Positions 17,812 through 26,522 are shown, counted from the stretch's first letter. The stretch: DNA of 64,000 nucleotides from Streptomyces lucensis JCM 4490 (GCF_014650035.1 NZ_BMUE01000007.1:62001-126000); one strand, 5' to 3'. A program made the numbers and translations. The notes: generated from the letters alone by a model not told the origin.

Positions 17812-17825
17812 TGAGAGCGCTCTCA
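17812..17825. promoter_or_regulatory. LacI/CebR-like palindrome upstream of secreted protease
   Basis: TGAGAGCGCTCTCA is a perfect 14-bp palindrome, 50 bases before the protease start. It differs from the cellobiose regulator CebR box (TGGGAGCGCTCCCA) by one symmetric base pair, so a LacI-family sugar regulator is the best guess. TTGACA (17762) and TAGGCT (17791) stand upstream but 23 bases apart, so I do not call a promoter. Confidence 0.6.
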
Positions 17826-17874
17826 GGCACCGCTGGTTCCACCCCCACTGCTGGAACGACGAAGGGCCAAGCCC

Positions 17875-19026
17875 ATGAGAACCGCACGACTCAAGCATGC
17901 CGTCGCCACCGTGCTCCTCCTCCTCGGCGGCCTGGGCGCGGGCACCCTCCCCGCCTCGGCGAACGGCACCGGCACGACCGCGAAGCCCGCCTCCGACGGC
18001 ATCGTCACCGCCATGCAGCGGGACCTGGGCCTGACGCGGAAGCAGGCGGAGACGAGGCTCGCCGCCGAGCGCACCGCCGCGAAGCTCGACCCGGCACTGC
18101 GCCGCGCCGCGGGCGACGCCTACGCCGGCTCCTGGTACGACGCGCCGAGCGCACGCCTGACGGTCGCCCTGACCCAGGACGCCCCGGCGGCCACGCGACG
18201 GACGATCACGGCGGCCGGGGCCGGGCTGCGCAAGGTCGAGCACAGCGCACGGCAACTGGACGCGGCCAAGGCGCACATCGACCGGCTGACCGCTCCCTCC
18301 GGCGTGAGCGGCTGGCACGTCGACCCGAGAGCCAACACCGTCGTCGTCGAAGTCCTCCGCGGCGACCGCTCCGACAACGATGTCCGGCACTTCCTGTCCC
18401 GGGCCCGCAAGGCGGGACCCGTCACCGTCAGGACCGTCTCCGCCGCGCCGCGGACGTTCGCCGCCGGAACGGTCGGCGGCGACCCCTACTACACGGGCAA
18501 CGTCCGCTGCTCCATAGGCTTCTCGGTGTACGGCGGCTTCGTGACCGCCGGGCACTGCGGCCGGCCCGGCGCCGGAGTCAGCGGCTGGGACGGCTCCCAC
18601 ATCGGCACCTTCCAGGGCTCCTCCTTCCCGGACAACGACTACGCCTGGGTGAGCGTAGGCAGCGGCTGGTGGACGGTCCCGGTCGTGCTGGGCTGGGGCA
18701 CGGTCCCCGACCAGCTGGTACGCGGCTCGGCCGTGGCGCCCGTCGGCTCCTCCGTCTGCCGCTCCGGATCGACGTCGCACTGGCACTGCGGCACGGTGCT
18801 CGCCCTGAACGAGACCGTCAACTACAGCCAGGGCGCGGTGCACCAGCTGACGAAGACGAGCGCCTGCGCCGAACCCGGCGACTCGGGCGGCTCCTTCATC
18901 ACCGGGGACCAGGCCCAGGGGGTCACCTCGGGCGGCTGGGGCAACTGCGGCAGCGGTGGCGAGACCTGGTTCCAGCCGGTGAACGAGATCCTCAACCGCT
19001 ACGGCCTGACCCTGCACACGTACTGA
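17875..19026 (+). CDS. secreted streptogrisin-type serine protease (S1 family) with pro-domain
   Basis: A 383-residue exported prepro-protease. A signal peptide (RLKHAVATVLLLLGGLGAGT) is followed by an alpha-lytic-type pro-domain (about 45-195) that acts as a folding chaperone, then the mature chymotrypsin-like domain from about residue 198. The catalytic triad is His227 in TAGHC, Asp near 257 in DNDYAWV and Ser337 in EPGDSGGSF. The cysteine pattern matches streptogrisins, and there is no chitin-binding tail, so it resembles SGPA/B/D rather than SGPC. A TGAGAGCGCTCTCA palindrome lies 50 bases upstream, suggesting carbon-source control. It is convergent with cbiZ. Confidence 0.93.
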   Translation: MRTARLKHAVATVLLLLGGLGAGTLPASANGTGTTAKPASDGIVTAMQRDLGLTRKQAETRLAAERTAAKLDPALRRAAGDAYAGSWYDAPSARLTVALTQDAPAATRRTITAAGAGLRKVEHSARQLDAAKAHIDRLTAPSGVSGWHVDPRANTVVVEVLRGDRSDNDVRHFLSRARKAGPVTVRTVSAAPRTFAAGTVGGDPYYTGNVRCSIGFSVYGGFVTAGHCGRPGAGVSGWDGSHIGTFQGSSFPDNDYAWVSVGSGWWTVPVVLGWGTVPDQLVRGSAVAPVGSSVCRSGSTSHWHCGTVLALNETVNYSQGAVHQLTKTSACAEPGDSGGSFITGDQAQGVTSGGWGNCGSGGETWFQPVNEILNRYGLTLHTY

Positions 19027-19074
19027 CCGGACCGGACCGCGCCGAGGGGTTCCGCCCACAGTGCCGCTGTCGCC

Positions 19075-19755
19075 TCAGGCGCGACTGGCGGCGGCGTGCA
19101 CGGCCTGGTGGACGGCGCGGGCCACGCGCGCGCCCCACAGCGAGCGGGGACCCGCGAAGGCGTGGACCTCGCCGCCGGGGCGCGGCGACCGGGCGGCCAC
19201 GCACACCGCGTCGGTGGGAGTGCCGGAGCAGTCGTAGCCGGCGTCGAGCAGTGCCTGCACCTTGGCCTCGGTGGTGGTGGCCACGGCGTTGACCAGTGCC
19301 GCGTCGGTCAGCGCCGCCGGAACCGCGACGACGATGTTGACCGTGCCGGGGCGCGCGGCCGTGGTCACGCCCTCGGCCGGGGAAGCGGCCCACCCCCGCA
19401 CCCCGAGTCCCGCGGTGGCCACGGCGGTGACTCCCTGGTCGCTCGCGTGACCGTGGGCGCGGACGTCGGCGGCCGTCATCAACCCGACCCCCGGACCGCC
19501 GGCGCCGGCGTCGCGCGCCAGGCCGGCCAGGTGCCGCTCGGGGTCGGTGCGCCGATAGCCGTGCGACACCTGGGCGTTGAGGACCCAGGACCGCTCCCCG
19601 ATGCCCCCGCCGAGTACGGCGCTGCTGATCATCCGCCAGCCGGCGCCCGCTCGCCACAGCAGGCCGTGCAGCCGCTCGCCGTCCTCGACACGGCTGAACT
19701 GCCGCACCGGCAACGGACCGGCAGCGGTATGGGGTGGTGGCAGGACGGCGGTCAC
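19075..19755 (-). CDS. cbiZ: adenosylcobinamide amidohydrolase (CbiZ)
   Basis: A 226-residue CbiZ-family protein. CbiZ cleaves the aminopropanol side chain of (adenosyl)cobinamide, giving cobyric acid for cobamide remodelling or salvage. Family segments are ISSAVLGGGIGERSWVLNAQ, GVGLMTAADVRAH, AVATAGLGVRGWAASPAEG and PGTVNIVVAVPAALTDAALV, followed by ATTTEAKVQALLDAGYDCSG and TDAVCVAA. The GTG at 19755 is chosen since AAGGAG lies 10 bases upstream; the ATG at 19776 is the alternative. No other cobalamin gene is nearby, so it acts as a stand-alone salvage enzyme. Confidence 0.88.
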   Translation of the reverse strand: MTAVLPPPHTAAGPLPVRQFSRVEDGERLHGLLWRAGAGWRMISSAVLGGGIGERSWVLNAQVSHGYRRTDPERHLAGLARDAGAGGPGVGLMTAADVRAHGHASDQGVTAVATAGLGVRGWAASPAEGVTTAARPGTVNIVVAVPAALTDAALVNAVATTTEAKVQALLDAGYDCSGTPTDAVCVAARSPRPGGEVHAFAGPRSLWGARVARAVHQAVHAAASRA

Positions 19756-19887
19756 CGCAGGGGTACTCCTTCGCATCGGGAACCGCCTGATCGTACGATG
19801 CGCCGCGGCGCCGGGTTCCGGCCGCCGGAACGGTGAATGTCGCGTCACCACCGGTGTCCGAAAAGCGGCAGAGTCGTTCAAACAGTC

Positions 19888-20145
19888 ATGAAGCACTCCA
19901 AGCTGGCTCTTCTCGCCATCACTGCCACCGTCGCCGCCCTCACGATCGCGGCCCCCGCCGAGGCCACGGTGCACACGGCCGAGCCGACCCATCCCGCCGC
20001 CGCCCAGCCCCTCCCTCCGGTGACCGAACCCGTGCAGGAGAGGGGGTTCGTCGGCAACGTCCTCGACCTCCTGCTCGGCACGCCGCCGAAGCCCACCGTC
20101 ACCTCCGCCGGCCTCACGCTTCCCCCCGGGACCGCCCCGAACTGA
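19888..20145 (+). CDS. small secreted protein
   Basis: An 85-residue exported protein. A clear Sec signal peptide (MKHSKLALLAITATVAALTI, with cleavage after AEA) precedes a Pro/Thr-rich mature part containing FVGNVLDLLLGTPPKPTVTS. The ATG at 19888 gives a typical Lys-hydrophobic signal; the ribosome binding site is weak. Its function is unknown and it has no cysteines. It is divergent from cbiZ, about 130 bases apart. Confidence 0.68.
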   Translation: MKHSKLALLAITATVAALTIAAPAEATVHTAEPTHPAAAQPLPPVTEPVQERGFVGNVLDLLLGTPPKPTVTSAGLTLPPGTAPN

Positions 20146-20336
20146 GCCGCTGCTCCTGGACTCTGCCGCTCGGTGAACGAATCCGTGCCGCGTCAGGAGA
20201 CGGCCAGGGGACCGCGACAGGCGGAGCCGTCGTGCACGAATGACAGTCAGATCCCCGACGAGCGCTCAAGAGAGCCGTTGGGCCGGATGCCATGTACGGA
20301 TGCGTGTCGCGTCCGTCTCGTCACAGGATCCTGACC

Positions 20337-21110
20337 ATGCGGACATTCACGGTGACCCTGTCCTGTCGTCGGCCGGTGCGGCGCGGAGCCGTGCGGCACG
20401 GCATATCCACGGTCCTTGCCTGCGGCGTCCTGCTGACCGGTGTCACGGCGTGCGACCGGGGGAGCGAGCGGGAGGTCTCCGGCGGAGCGCCCGGTGCCGC
20501 GTCCGCCCGTCCCGGTCAGGCAGTGGGCATGCGCCTTCCGGGTGTGGGGGACCGGTTGTGGAGTCAGGTTCCGGCCGGTTCCGGGCAGGCGGTGGTCGTC
20601 TACGGGGAGCGCCGGGATTCCCCGGACAGCCTCGTGGTGCTCTACCAGAAACAGGGTTCGACCTGGGTGCGGACGGCGAGCTGGCCCGCGCACAACGGCA
20701 GGCTGGGCTGGACGGACGACCACCGCATGGACGACGGGCGCAGTCCCGTGGGTGTGTTCACGCTCACCGACGCGGGAGGCGCGCTCGCCGATCCCGGGAG
20801 CCGCCTGAGGTACTGGTACGACGACAACGCCTACATGACCATGCTCCCCCCGGAGCAGGAGCACGTGCATGACTTCGACTACGTCATCGCCATCGACTAC
20901 AACCGGCTCAAGGGTGTTCCGCCGTTCGACTGGAGCCGCCCCGACGGGGTGGACAAGGGCGGCGGGATCTGGCTGCACATGGACCACGGCGACGGCACCT
21001 CGGCATGCGTCACCGTCCCCGAGCCCGGCATGAAACACCTCCTGCGCACCCTGGACCCGGCGCGGCATCCCGTCGTCGTGATGGGGGACCGCGAACACCT
21101 GGCATCCTGA
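20337..21110 (+). CDS. lipoprotein with L,D-transpeptidase-like (YkuD) domain
   Basis: A 257-residue lipoprotein (ISTVLACGVLLTGVTAC lipobox). Its catalytic domain shows RMDDGRSPVGVFTLTDAGG, IDYNRLKGVPPF and GGGIWLHMDHGDGTSACVTV. The last segment corresponds to the HxG(x)S/T-x-C-V motif of YkuD-type L,D-transpeptidases, with Cys in SACV, although the motif is diverged. It may be a peptidoglycan cross-linking enzyme or a related hydrolase. The start at 20337 is chosen for the signal peptide. It is unrelated in layout to the 1298 protein. Confidence 0.82.
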   Translation: MRTFTVTLSCRRPVRRGAVRHGISTVLACGVLLTGVTACDRGSEREVSGGAPGAASARPGQAVGMRLPGVGDRLWSQVPAGSGQAVVVYGERRDSPDSLVVLYQKQGSTWVRTASWPAHNGRLGWTDDHRMDDGRSPVGVFTLTDAGGALADPGSRLRYWYDDNAYMTMLPPEQEHVHDFDYVIAIDYNRLKGVPPFDWSRPDGVDKGGGIWLHMDHGDGTSACVTVPEPGMKHLLRTLDPARHPVVVMGDREHLAS

Positions 21111-21241
21111 CGCCCACGGGCCCGTCGCTGTCCCGGGGCGGCCGCTCCGCGCACCTCTCCGCGCCCGAGCAGTTGCCACGGGGAGGACGGCGGCACCGTC
21201 TGCCCCGGCCCGGACCGAGTCCTCCTGCAAGGATGCTGATC

Positions 21242-22006
21242 ATGACGGACCGTGCTGCTTCAGACATCACCGAGACCGCGTGGCGTGACCTGCTGACCGC
21301 GCGTCACATCGACCAAGGGCTGGTGCGGGCGGCGCACGCCGAACCGCGGCTCCGGCGGCTCTTTCCCTGGGCCGGTATGGGGGAACTGCACTTCAGCCGG
21401 TGCACCGAGCACCCCTGGTCGTGGGACGTGCCGTTCATACGCCCCCGGAACGGTGGGGGGTTCGAGGTGTGGGGCCCGTCCCGGGGCGACTTCGTCGGTG
21501 AGGCCGACACGGCCGAGGCGGTCGTGGCCATGGCGGCCGACCATCTTCCGGGGGGTTGCGAACGCGTGGTCGCCGGCAACCGGGAAGCCCTCGCCGCGGC
21601 GGACGTGTGCCCCGGCGAGCGGCGTGCGCAGGGTGCCGGTACGACGGATGAGAGCGACTGGGCCGTGCGAGCGGCCGTCGAAGGGGAGATGCGGCTCCTC
21701 GACCCCGGGGTGCGGGCCTCCCCGGCCCGGGTCCTGGAGCTCCTGGACCCGGAGTTCACCGAGATCGGGGTTTCCGGCCGCCGGTGGGACGCGGAGTCGG
21801 TCCTCGCGGTGACGAGCGGAGGGTCGGTGTCCGCGGAGTCCCCGGTCGAGGTCAGCGAGATGTCCGGAGTCGTTCTCGCTCCGGGCGTCGTCCATCTGAC
21901 GTACTTCGCCGACAACCAGGGCCGTCGGGCATGGCGTAGCTCGTTGTGGCGCCTGACGGAGACGGGCTGGCGGATGTACTTCCACCAGGGCACGCCGACC
22001 GGCTGA
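21242..22006 (+). CDS. DUF6193-like domain fused to DUF4440/SnoaL-like domain
   Basis: A 254-residue soluble protein in two halves. The first (about 1-120; LRRLFPWAGMGELHFSRCTE, then GPSRGDFVGEADTAEAV) resembles the DUF6193 family found near natural-product genes. The second (about 133-250; AAVEGEMRLLDPGVRASPAR, FTEIGVSGRRWD, VVLAPGVVHLTYFADNQGRR and SSLWRLTETGWRMYFHQGTP) is a DUF4440/NTF2-like domain. The ATG at 21242 follows AAGGATGCTGATC; ATG 21233 is possible. Family assignment of the first half is from memory and less certain than the second. Role unknown. Confidence 0.7.
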   Translation: MTDRAASDITETAWRDLLTARHIDQGLVRAAHAEPRLRRLFPWAGMGELHFSRCTEHPWSWDVPFIRPRNGGGFEVWGPSRGDFVGEADTAEAVVAMAADHLPGGCERVVAGNREALAAADVCPGERRAQGAGTTDESDWAVRAAVEGEMRLLDPGVRASPARVLELLDPEFTEIGVSGRRWDAESVLAVTSGGSVSAESPVEVSEMSGVVLAPGVVHLTYFADNQGRRAWRSSLWRLTETGWRMYFHQGTPTG

Positions 22007-22197
22007 GCGAAGGGGGCAGCCGCTCGCGCGGCGTCGTGCGCGGGGTGGTGTGCGGCGCTGCCGTGCGGAGACGACGGAGGGCCGCACACCGGCCGGGCCG
22101 AGCGGGCCGGAAACCAGGGGCGAGCGGGTCGGGCACACCCTCGAGTGCCTGACCGGCGCGGGGTGCGGTTCCGCACGGCACACCCGCCCGCCGTACC

Positions 22198-22272
22198 ACG
22201 TGCCCGGGGACTTCCAGCTTCTTGCCGGTGCGGGTGTGCGGCAGGGCGAGCACCTCGATGATCGCTGCCTTC
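22198..22272 (-). pseudogene. fragment of acetoacetyl-CoA synthetase C-terminus
   Basis: The minus strand reads IIEVLALPHTRTGKKLEVPG, which matches the C-terminal active-site loop of acetoacetyl-CoA synthetases (ALPRTLTGKKLEVPVKR in the family, with the acetylatable Lys region). Both sides lose similarity at once and no ORF of useful length remains. This is a fossil of a lost gene. The rest of 22007..22490 shows no gene and presumably holds the promoter of the SpoIIE-type gene. Confidence 0.55.
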
Positions 22273-22490
22273 TACGCCGAGGCGCTGCAATGGCTACGGG
22301 GCTGAGCCAGCCCGGCTTGAGGCAGCCGCAGCCCGTTGCCCACCACGGCTCTCGGTCCGCTGATGTGGGCGAAGCCGCCCCCGGTGTTATTCAATGAGGT
22401 GTGCGGTCAGGGATCTCGGGGCCCCGCCCGCACGGGTTCGGGTACGACCCCGGCACCGTGCCGGGCACTGGCGAGCGAGCTGAGAGCCGC

Positions 22491-24647
22491 ATGGAGTCCA
22501 CACCCTCCCCCTCGTCGCCGTTCGAGCTGGTCAGCAGCGCCCTGGGACGGTACATCCCGCGTGGTGGAGCGGCAGCGGCCGCCGGTCCCGCCGACGCGCA
22601 GGGCGACCGCGCCGCCCGCGAACGCGTGCCCGACGACCCGGAAGCCGGACGTCAGGAGCAGATTCTCGGCGCGGTCAACCTGGACAGGGACCTCAGGATC
22701 ACCCGCTGCAATCTGGACGCCCCCGTCTTCGCGGGCCTGGACGCCGTGATCGGGAGTCCTTTCATAGATCTCCTGCCCCCGGGGGACGTACCGGCGGTCA
22801 CAAGGCGGCTGCGGCAGGTCCTGGACACCGGTGAGGCGCACGTCGCCCGGATCCAGCGCCTGCGGCGCGCTGACGGGTCGGAGCTGGTGGTCTCGCTGAG
22901 CATCCTGCCCGCCGCGGTGCCGCAGGAAGGCCTGACCGTTTCGGTGATCGCCATGGCCACGCGGCTGCACTTGTACGCGGCCGAGACGGCGATCGGCACC
23001 TCGCTGGACATCGGCGAGACAGCGCAGTCGCTGGCGGAGTCCCTCCTGGCCTGGGGAGACGTGGCCGCCGTCGATCTCGACTACGCCGTGTGGACGGGCG
23101 AGGGGGTCAGCGAACAGGCGCGGGGGCGCATCCGGCTGAGGCGGGCGGCCCTGGTGCCGGACCGGGCGTGGCCCGAGGGCTACGTGACTCCCGGCGACGA
23201 TCTCCCCGGCGACGCCAGTCGCCTGCTGGCCCAGGCGGTACGGCGGGACGACGCTCCACAGGCCATCGTCATACCCGACCGGGAGGCGGTCGAGCGGGTA
23301 CTCGGCAACCCGCGCGTGATGCGTGCCCTGGTGCCGGGTGACCGGTCGGCCGGTGTGGCGTGCATACCGCTCGTCCTGGAAGGCACACCGCCCGTCGTGC
23401 TCGGTGTGGCCGAGGTCTGGCGGCGGTCGGACCGCCCCTTCCGGGACAGTGAGCTGTTCGACCTGCAGGAGTTGGTGGCCCGGACCGCCCATCACGTCGA
23501 TCTGGCGCGTCAGCACCAGCGCGAGCACACGCAGGTGCTGGCGCTGCAGCGCAGGCTGCTGCCCCGGACCGGCGGCGACACCGTCGAGATCGCCAGCGTC
23601 TACCAGCCCGCCACGCCCGACAGCGCGGGCGTCGGCGGCGACTGGGTCAACAGCTTCCCCCTGCCGGACGGGCGGACCGCGCTCGTGGTGGGCGACGTCG
23701 TCGGCCACGGCCTCGGAGCCGCGGCGACCATGGGCCAGCTGAGCATGGAGGCCCGTGCGCTGCTGTCGGCGGGGCTTGCGCCCGACGAGGTGCTGGAGCA
23801 CCTGGACGAGACGGTGACACTGCTGGACGACGCGGAGTCCGGGCTGGCCGCCGGCTACAGCGCCCTCGGCTCCACCTGCTGCATCGCCGTCTACGACCCG
23901 GTCAGCCACCACGTGGCGCTGTCCAGCGCCGGCCACCTCCCCCCGGTCCTGGTACCCCCGGACGGGCGTGCCGGCCCGCTCGCCGTCCGCCCGCACCCCG
24001 GGCTGGGCGCGGAGTTCGCGCTGCGGGAGCCGTTCCACGTGCACTCGTTCGCCGCACCCCCGGGCTCCCTGCTCGCCCTCTACACCGACGGTCTGGTGGA
24101 GGACCCCGCCGTGCCGATCGACGAGGGCATCGGCAGGCTGGCGGACACCGTGTCCGCGGTGCACCCCTGGGACGCCCTGCAGCAGGCCGCCCGGCACGTG
24201 GTCTCCGTCCTGGCTCCCGCGCGTCAGCGCGACGACGTGACCCTGCTGCTCGCGCGCATGATCGGCTACCGCGAGGGCGACACCGCGACCTGGCGTCTGC
24301 CGGCCCGCGACGACGCGCCCGAGAGGGCCCGTGCGCTGGTCTCCGCCCTGCTGCGGCGGTGGCACACCAGGGACGACACCCGCCACACCGTGCTGCTCCT
24401 GGTCAGCGAGCTGGTCACGAACGCGGTCCGCTTCGCCACCGGTCCTGTCACGGTACGGCTGATCAGGGCCGGGCACGGCCTGCTGTGCGAGGTGGGCGAC
24501 ACCGGCAACGGCAGGCCGCGCCTGGGCCGGGGCGGCCTCCTGGACGACGGCGGACGCGGCCTGTACGTCGTACACCGGCTCACCACGCGATGGGGTGTGC
24601 GGTGGACGGACACCGGCAAGGTGGTCTGGGCGGAAGTGGTGCGGTGA
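22491..24647 (+). CDS. PAS-GAF-SpoIIE phosphatase-ATPase regulator
   Basis: A 718-residue cytosolic signalling protein. It has a PAS domain (about 50-155), a GAF domain (about 165-340) and a PP2C-type SpoIIE/RsbU phosphatase domain (about 365-590; metal-site motifs GVGGDWVNSFPLPDG, VGDVVGHGLGAAA, LYTDGLVEDPA and RQRDDVTLLL). It ends in a GHKL ATPase domain (about 610-718; LLVSELVTNAVRFA, GRGLYVVHRLTTRWG). Such proteins control partner-switching cascades by dephosphorylating anti-anti-sigma factors, and the C-terminal kinase may bind the same partners. No anti-sigma or STAS gene is adjacent, so it works in trans. The start MESTPSPSS at 22491 is preferred to upstream GTG codons. Confidence 0.93.
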   Translation: MESTPSPSSPFELVSSALGRYIPRGGAAAAAGPADAQGDRAARERVPDDPEAGRQEQILGAVNLDRDLRITRCNLDAPVFAGLDAVIGSPFIDLLPPGDVPAVTRRLRQVLDTGEAHVARIQRLRRADGSELVVSLSILPAAVPQEGLTVSVIAMATRLHLYAAETAIGTSLDIGETAQSLAESLLAWGDVAAVDLDYAVWTGEGVSEQARGRIRLRRAALVPDRAWPEGYVTPGDDLPGDASRLLAQAVRRDDAPQAIVIPDREAVERVLGNPRVMRALVPGDRSAGVACIPLVLEGTPPVVLGVAEVWRRSDRPFRDSELFDLQELVARTAHHVDLARQHQREHTQVLALQRRLLPRTGGDTVEIASVYQPATPDSAGVGGDWVNSFPLPDGRTALVVGDVVGHGLGAAATMGQLSMEARALLSAGLAPDEVLEHLDETVTLLDDAESGLAAGYSALGSTCCIAVYDPVSHHVALSSAGHLPPVLVPPDGRAGPLAVRPHPGLGAEFALREPFHVHSFAAPPGSLLALYTDGLVEDPAVPIDEGIGRLADTVSAVHPWDALQQAARHVVSVLAPARQRDDVTLLLARMIGYREGDTATWRLPARDDAPERARALVSALLRRWHTRDDTRHTVLLLVSELVTNAVRFATGPVTVRLIRAGHGLLCEVGDTGNGRPRLGRGGLLDDGGRGLYVVHRLTTRWGVRWTDTGKVVWAEVVR

Positions 24648-24738
24648 CACGGGTGGGGGGATGAGGCGAGCGGGTCGTCCCGCCGAAGGAAGGGCCCGCC
24701 GGCAGCACACCTGGATCCAACCTGTCCGGTCAGCACAC

Positions 24739-25920
24739 CTAGAGCCACTCTCCCGCCAGCGCGGTGGCGCTGAGACCCGGTGCGGCCGCGTAGAGGACGG
24801 CACGGCTGCCCGGCTTCTGCCCCGCGTCGTGCGCCCGCCGCAGGATGTCGAACACGGCGGCCCCGCCTCGGTTGCCGCTGGTGTAGCTGGCCCGGCTGTG
24901 CTCCAGCAGTCCCGACGGCCAGGTGTCGGGCATCGTCTGCTCCATGTACTCCAGCACACGTGTCCCGCCGGGGTGCGCGAGCAGCACGTCGGGGTGCCAC
25001 GCTTCGGGGTCGTCCTGATGGCGGACGCGCAGCCACTCCCACATCGCGGTGACCGTCTCCTGGACCGCGCGTGGCCCGCGCCGGTCCATCACGAAGTGGT
25101 TGCCGTCCGCCCGCGTCTCCAGACGGTGCAGGTCCTGGGTACCGGGCAGGGTGTGGTGCCAGGCGGCGTCCAGCCGCAGCACCGACTCGCGCCTGCGGCG
25201 GCCCGTGACCACGGCGGCGACCGCGGTGTCCGCGAACAGCAACCGGACGATCAGGGACTCGAGGGTGTCGTCCGCGGGCTGGTAGGTCGTGCTCAGCGCC
25301 TCCGAGATCACGACCAGGACCACGCGGTCGGGGTCCGCTGCCACGAGATCCGCCGCCAGTGCCAGCGAGCGGGTCCCGGCGACGCAGGCCCACTGCGTCG
25401 CCGGCAGCAGCATCACGTCGTCGCGCAGCGAGAGCCTGTTGGCCAGAGCCACGTCCAGGCCCGGCAGCGCCGGGGTGGTGGAGTTGCTGGTGATCAGGCA
25501 GTCGACGTCCGCGACGTCCAGCCCGGCGATCTGCAGGGCCCCGCGCGCCGCGTGCTCGCCGTAGGACTGCACGGCCTCCCAGGCCGGCGCGGTGCGCTCC
25601 TGGACCGTCTGCGGCGCGGGTATCGCCTCGAGGGCGGCGATCGCGCGGTCCACGTCCTGCCCGGTGAATCCCTCCCGGGCCAGCGCCTCCTGGGCCCGCC
25701 CGATGCCGGCGGCCCGCAAGGCGCCGCCGCCGGGCGCGACGGCGGCCTCCAACGGCAGCATCCACCCGCGGGTCTCGATGCCCGTGCTCGCCGCGATGCC
25801 GTCGATCCGCGGCGCCCACGCCGCATGCGGATGCCGGTCGCGCACCTCCGCCACGATCTGGCTGGTCCGCACGGCGTGCTCGCCGTGTATCACGGCAGGG
25901 GGGCAGAGGTAAGCGGCCAT
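24739..25920 (-). CDS. type III polyketide synthase
   Basis: A 393-residue thiolase-fold type III PKS. The catalytic triad is Cys179 in LLPATQWACVAGTR, His316 in DVLLAHPGGTRVLEYM and Asn350 in SYTSGNRGGAAVFDIL. The enzyme condenses malonyl-CoA units onto a starter acyl-CoA and cyclises the product without carrier proteins. The Trp-Ala before the Cys is unlike the Gly-Cys of RppA-type enzymes, so THN synthase is unlikely. The ATG at 25920 (MAAYLCPPAVIHGEHAV) is chosen; the frame also opens at 25944. A dienelactone hydrolase-like gene and a desaturase lie on the other side, so a small lipid or resorcinol pathway is conceivable. Confidence 0.88.
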   Translation of the reverse strand: MAAYLCPPAVIHGEHAVRTSQIVAEVRDRHPHAAWAPRIDGIAASTGIETRGWMLPLEAAVAPGGGALRAAGIGRAQEALAREGFTGQDVDRAIAALEAIPAPQTVQERTAPAWEAVQSYGEHAARGALQIAGLDVADVDCLITSNSTTPALPGLDVALANRLSLRDDVMLLPATQWACVAGTRSLALAADLVAADPDRVVLVVISEALSTTYQPADDTLESLIVRLLFADTAVAAVVTGRRRRESVLRLDAAWHHTLPGTQDLHRLETRADGNHFVMDRRGPRAVQETVTAMWEWLRVRHQDDPEAWHPDVLLAHPGGTRVLEYMEQTMPDTWPSGLLEHSRASYTSGNRGGAAVFDILRRAHDAGQKPGSRAVLYAAAPGLSATALAGEWL

Positions 25921-26522
25921 TGTGGACACCTTTCCGGGGGACACGGGGGGACGTCACGAGTGCTATGGCGTGGGTCACTTAGGCACTTCGCACCCAAATT
26001 GATGCCGATACGTACCACTTCGTGGCCCGGCATCCGTTTCGAGAATGGACGCAAAGGGACATTTGCGCTGTGATGCGCGCAACTCGGACGGCATTTCGGG
26101 CACGTGACACGGAGCACACCTGAGAAGCACGGGCATCCGGGGCCGGTTGGCCGGCCTCCACCGGCGCGCCGCCGGCCAGAACCAGAAGGTGCGACCTGGA
26201 TGTGACGCAGGGACAGATCCACGGCCTCGTCGGACCGAACTGCGCATCGAGGCCCTGTGCAACGAGGTGACGGTCATCGCCGCCGGGCGGGCCCCTGCGG
26301 GCCGCGGAAACTGGTAACAGACCTGTCGTTGGGCTAGGTTGTACGGCCATGACTACCGGGACGGCCTCGCGCCACACACGGATCGGTGACCCGGTGCTCC
26401 ACTGAGCGCCGTACGGGCCTGTGCCGGCCCGCTGGTGGACCGAGGATCCCGCGCCGCCGCGCGGGATCCGCCTCCTCTCGTGTTGATCAACGTTCGACGC
26501 GTCAACCACGACAGGAGAATCC
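25921..26522. other. intergenic region with ABC ATPase fossil
   Basis: These 602 bases contain no intact gene. They must hold the divergent promoters of the type III PKS gene and the dienelactone hydrolase-like gene. The region near 26000-26100 is AT-richer than its surroundings. The only coding trace is the ABC ATPase remnant at 26192..26290. Confidence 0.6.
26192..26290 (+). pseudogene. internally deleted ABC transporter ATPase remnant
   Basis: The plus strand reads DLDVTQGQIHGLVGPN, which is the strand leading into a Walker A motif, but the GxGKT part is absent. After a frame change it reads IEALCNEVTVIAAGR, the segment that follows the H-loop in drug-type ABC ATPases (EVEALCDRVTVIxxGR). 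Some 170 residues between them, including Walker A and B and the signature, are deleted. It is a dead fragment. Confidence 0.65.

Noticed and set aside
22407..24959. 850-codon minus-strand ORF opposite the SpoIIE-type gene
   Set aside because: Antisense frame of a high-GC gene with clear PAS, GAF, SpoIIE and ATPase motifs on the plus strand.
24739..25920. RppA (tetrahydroxynaphthalene synthase) as the type III PKS
   Set aside because: The active-site Cys context and surrounding sequence differ from RppA, and no P450 or quinone-forming partner is adjacent.
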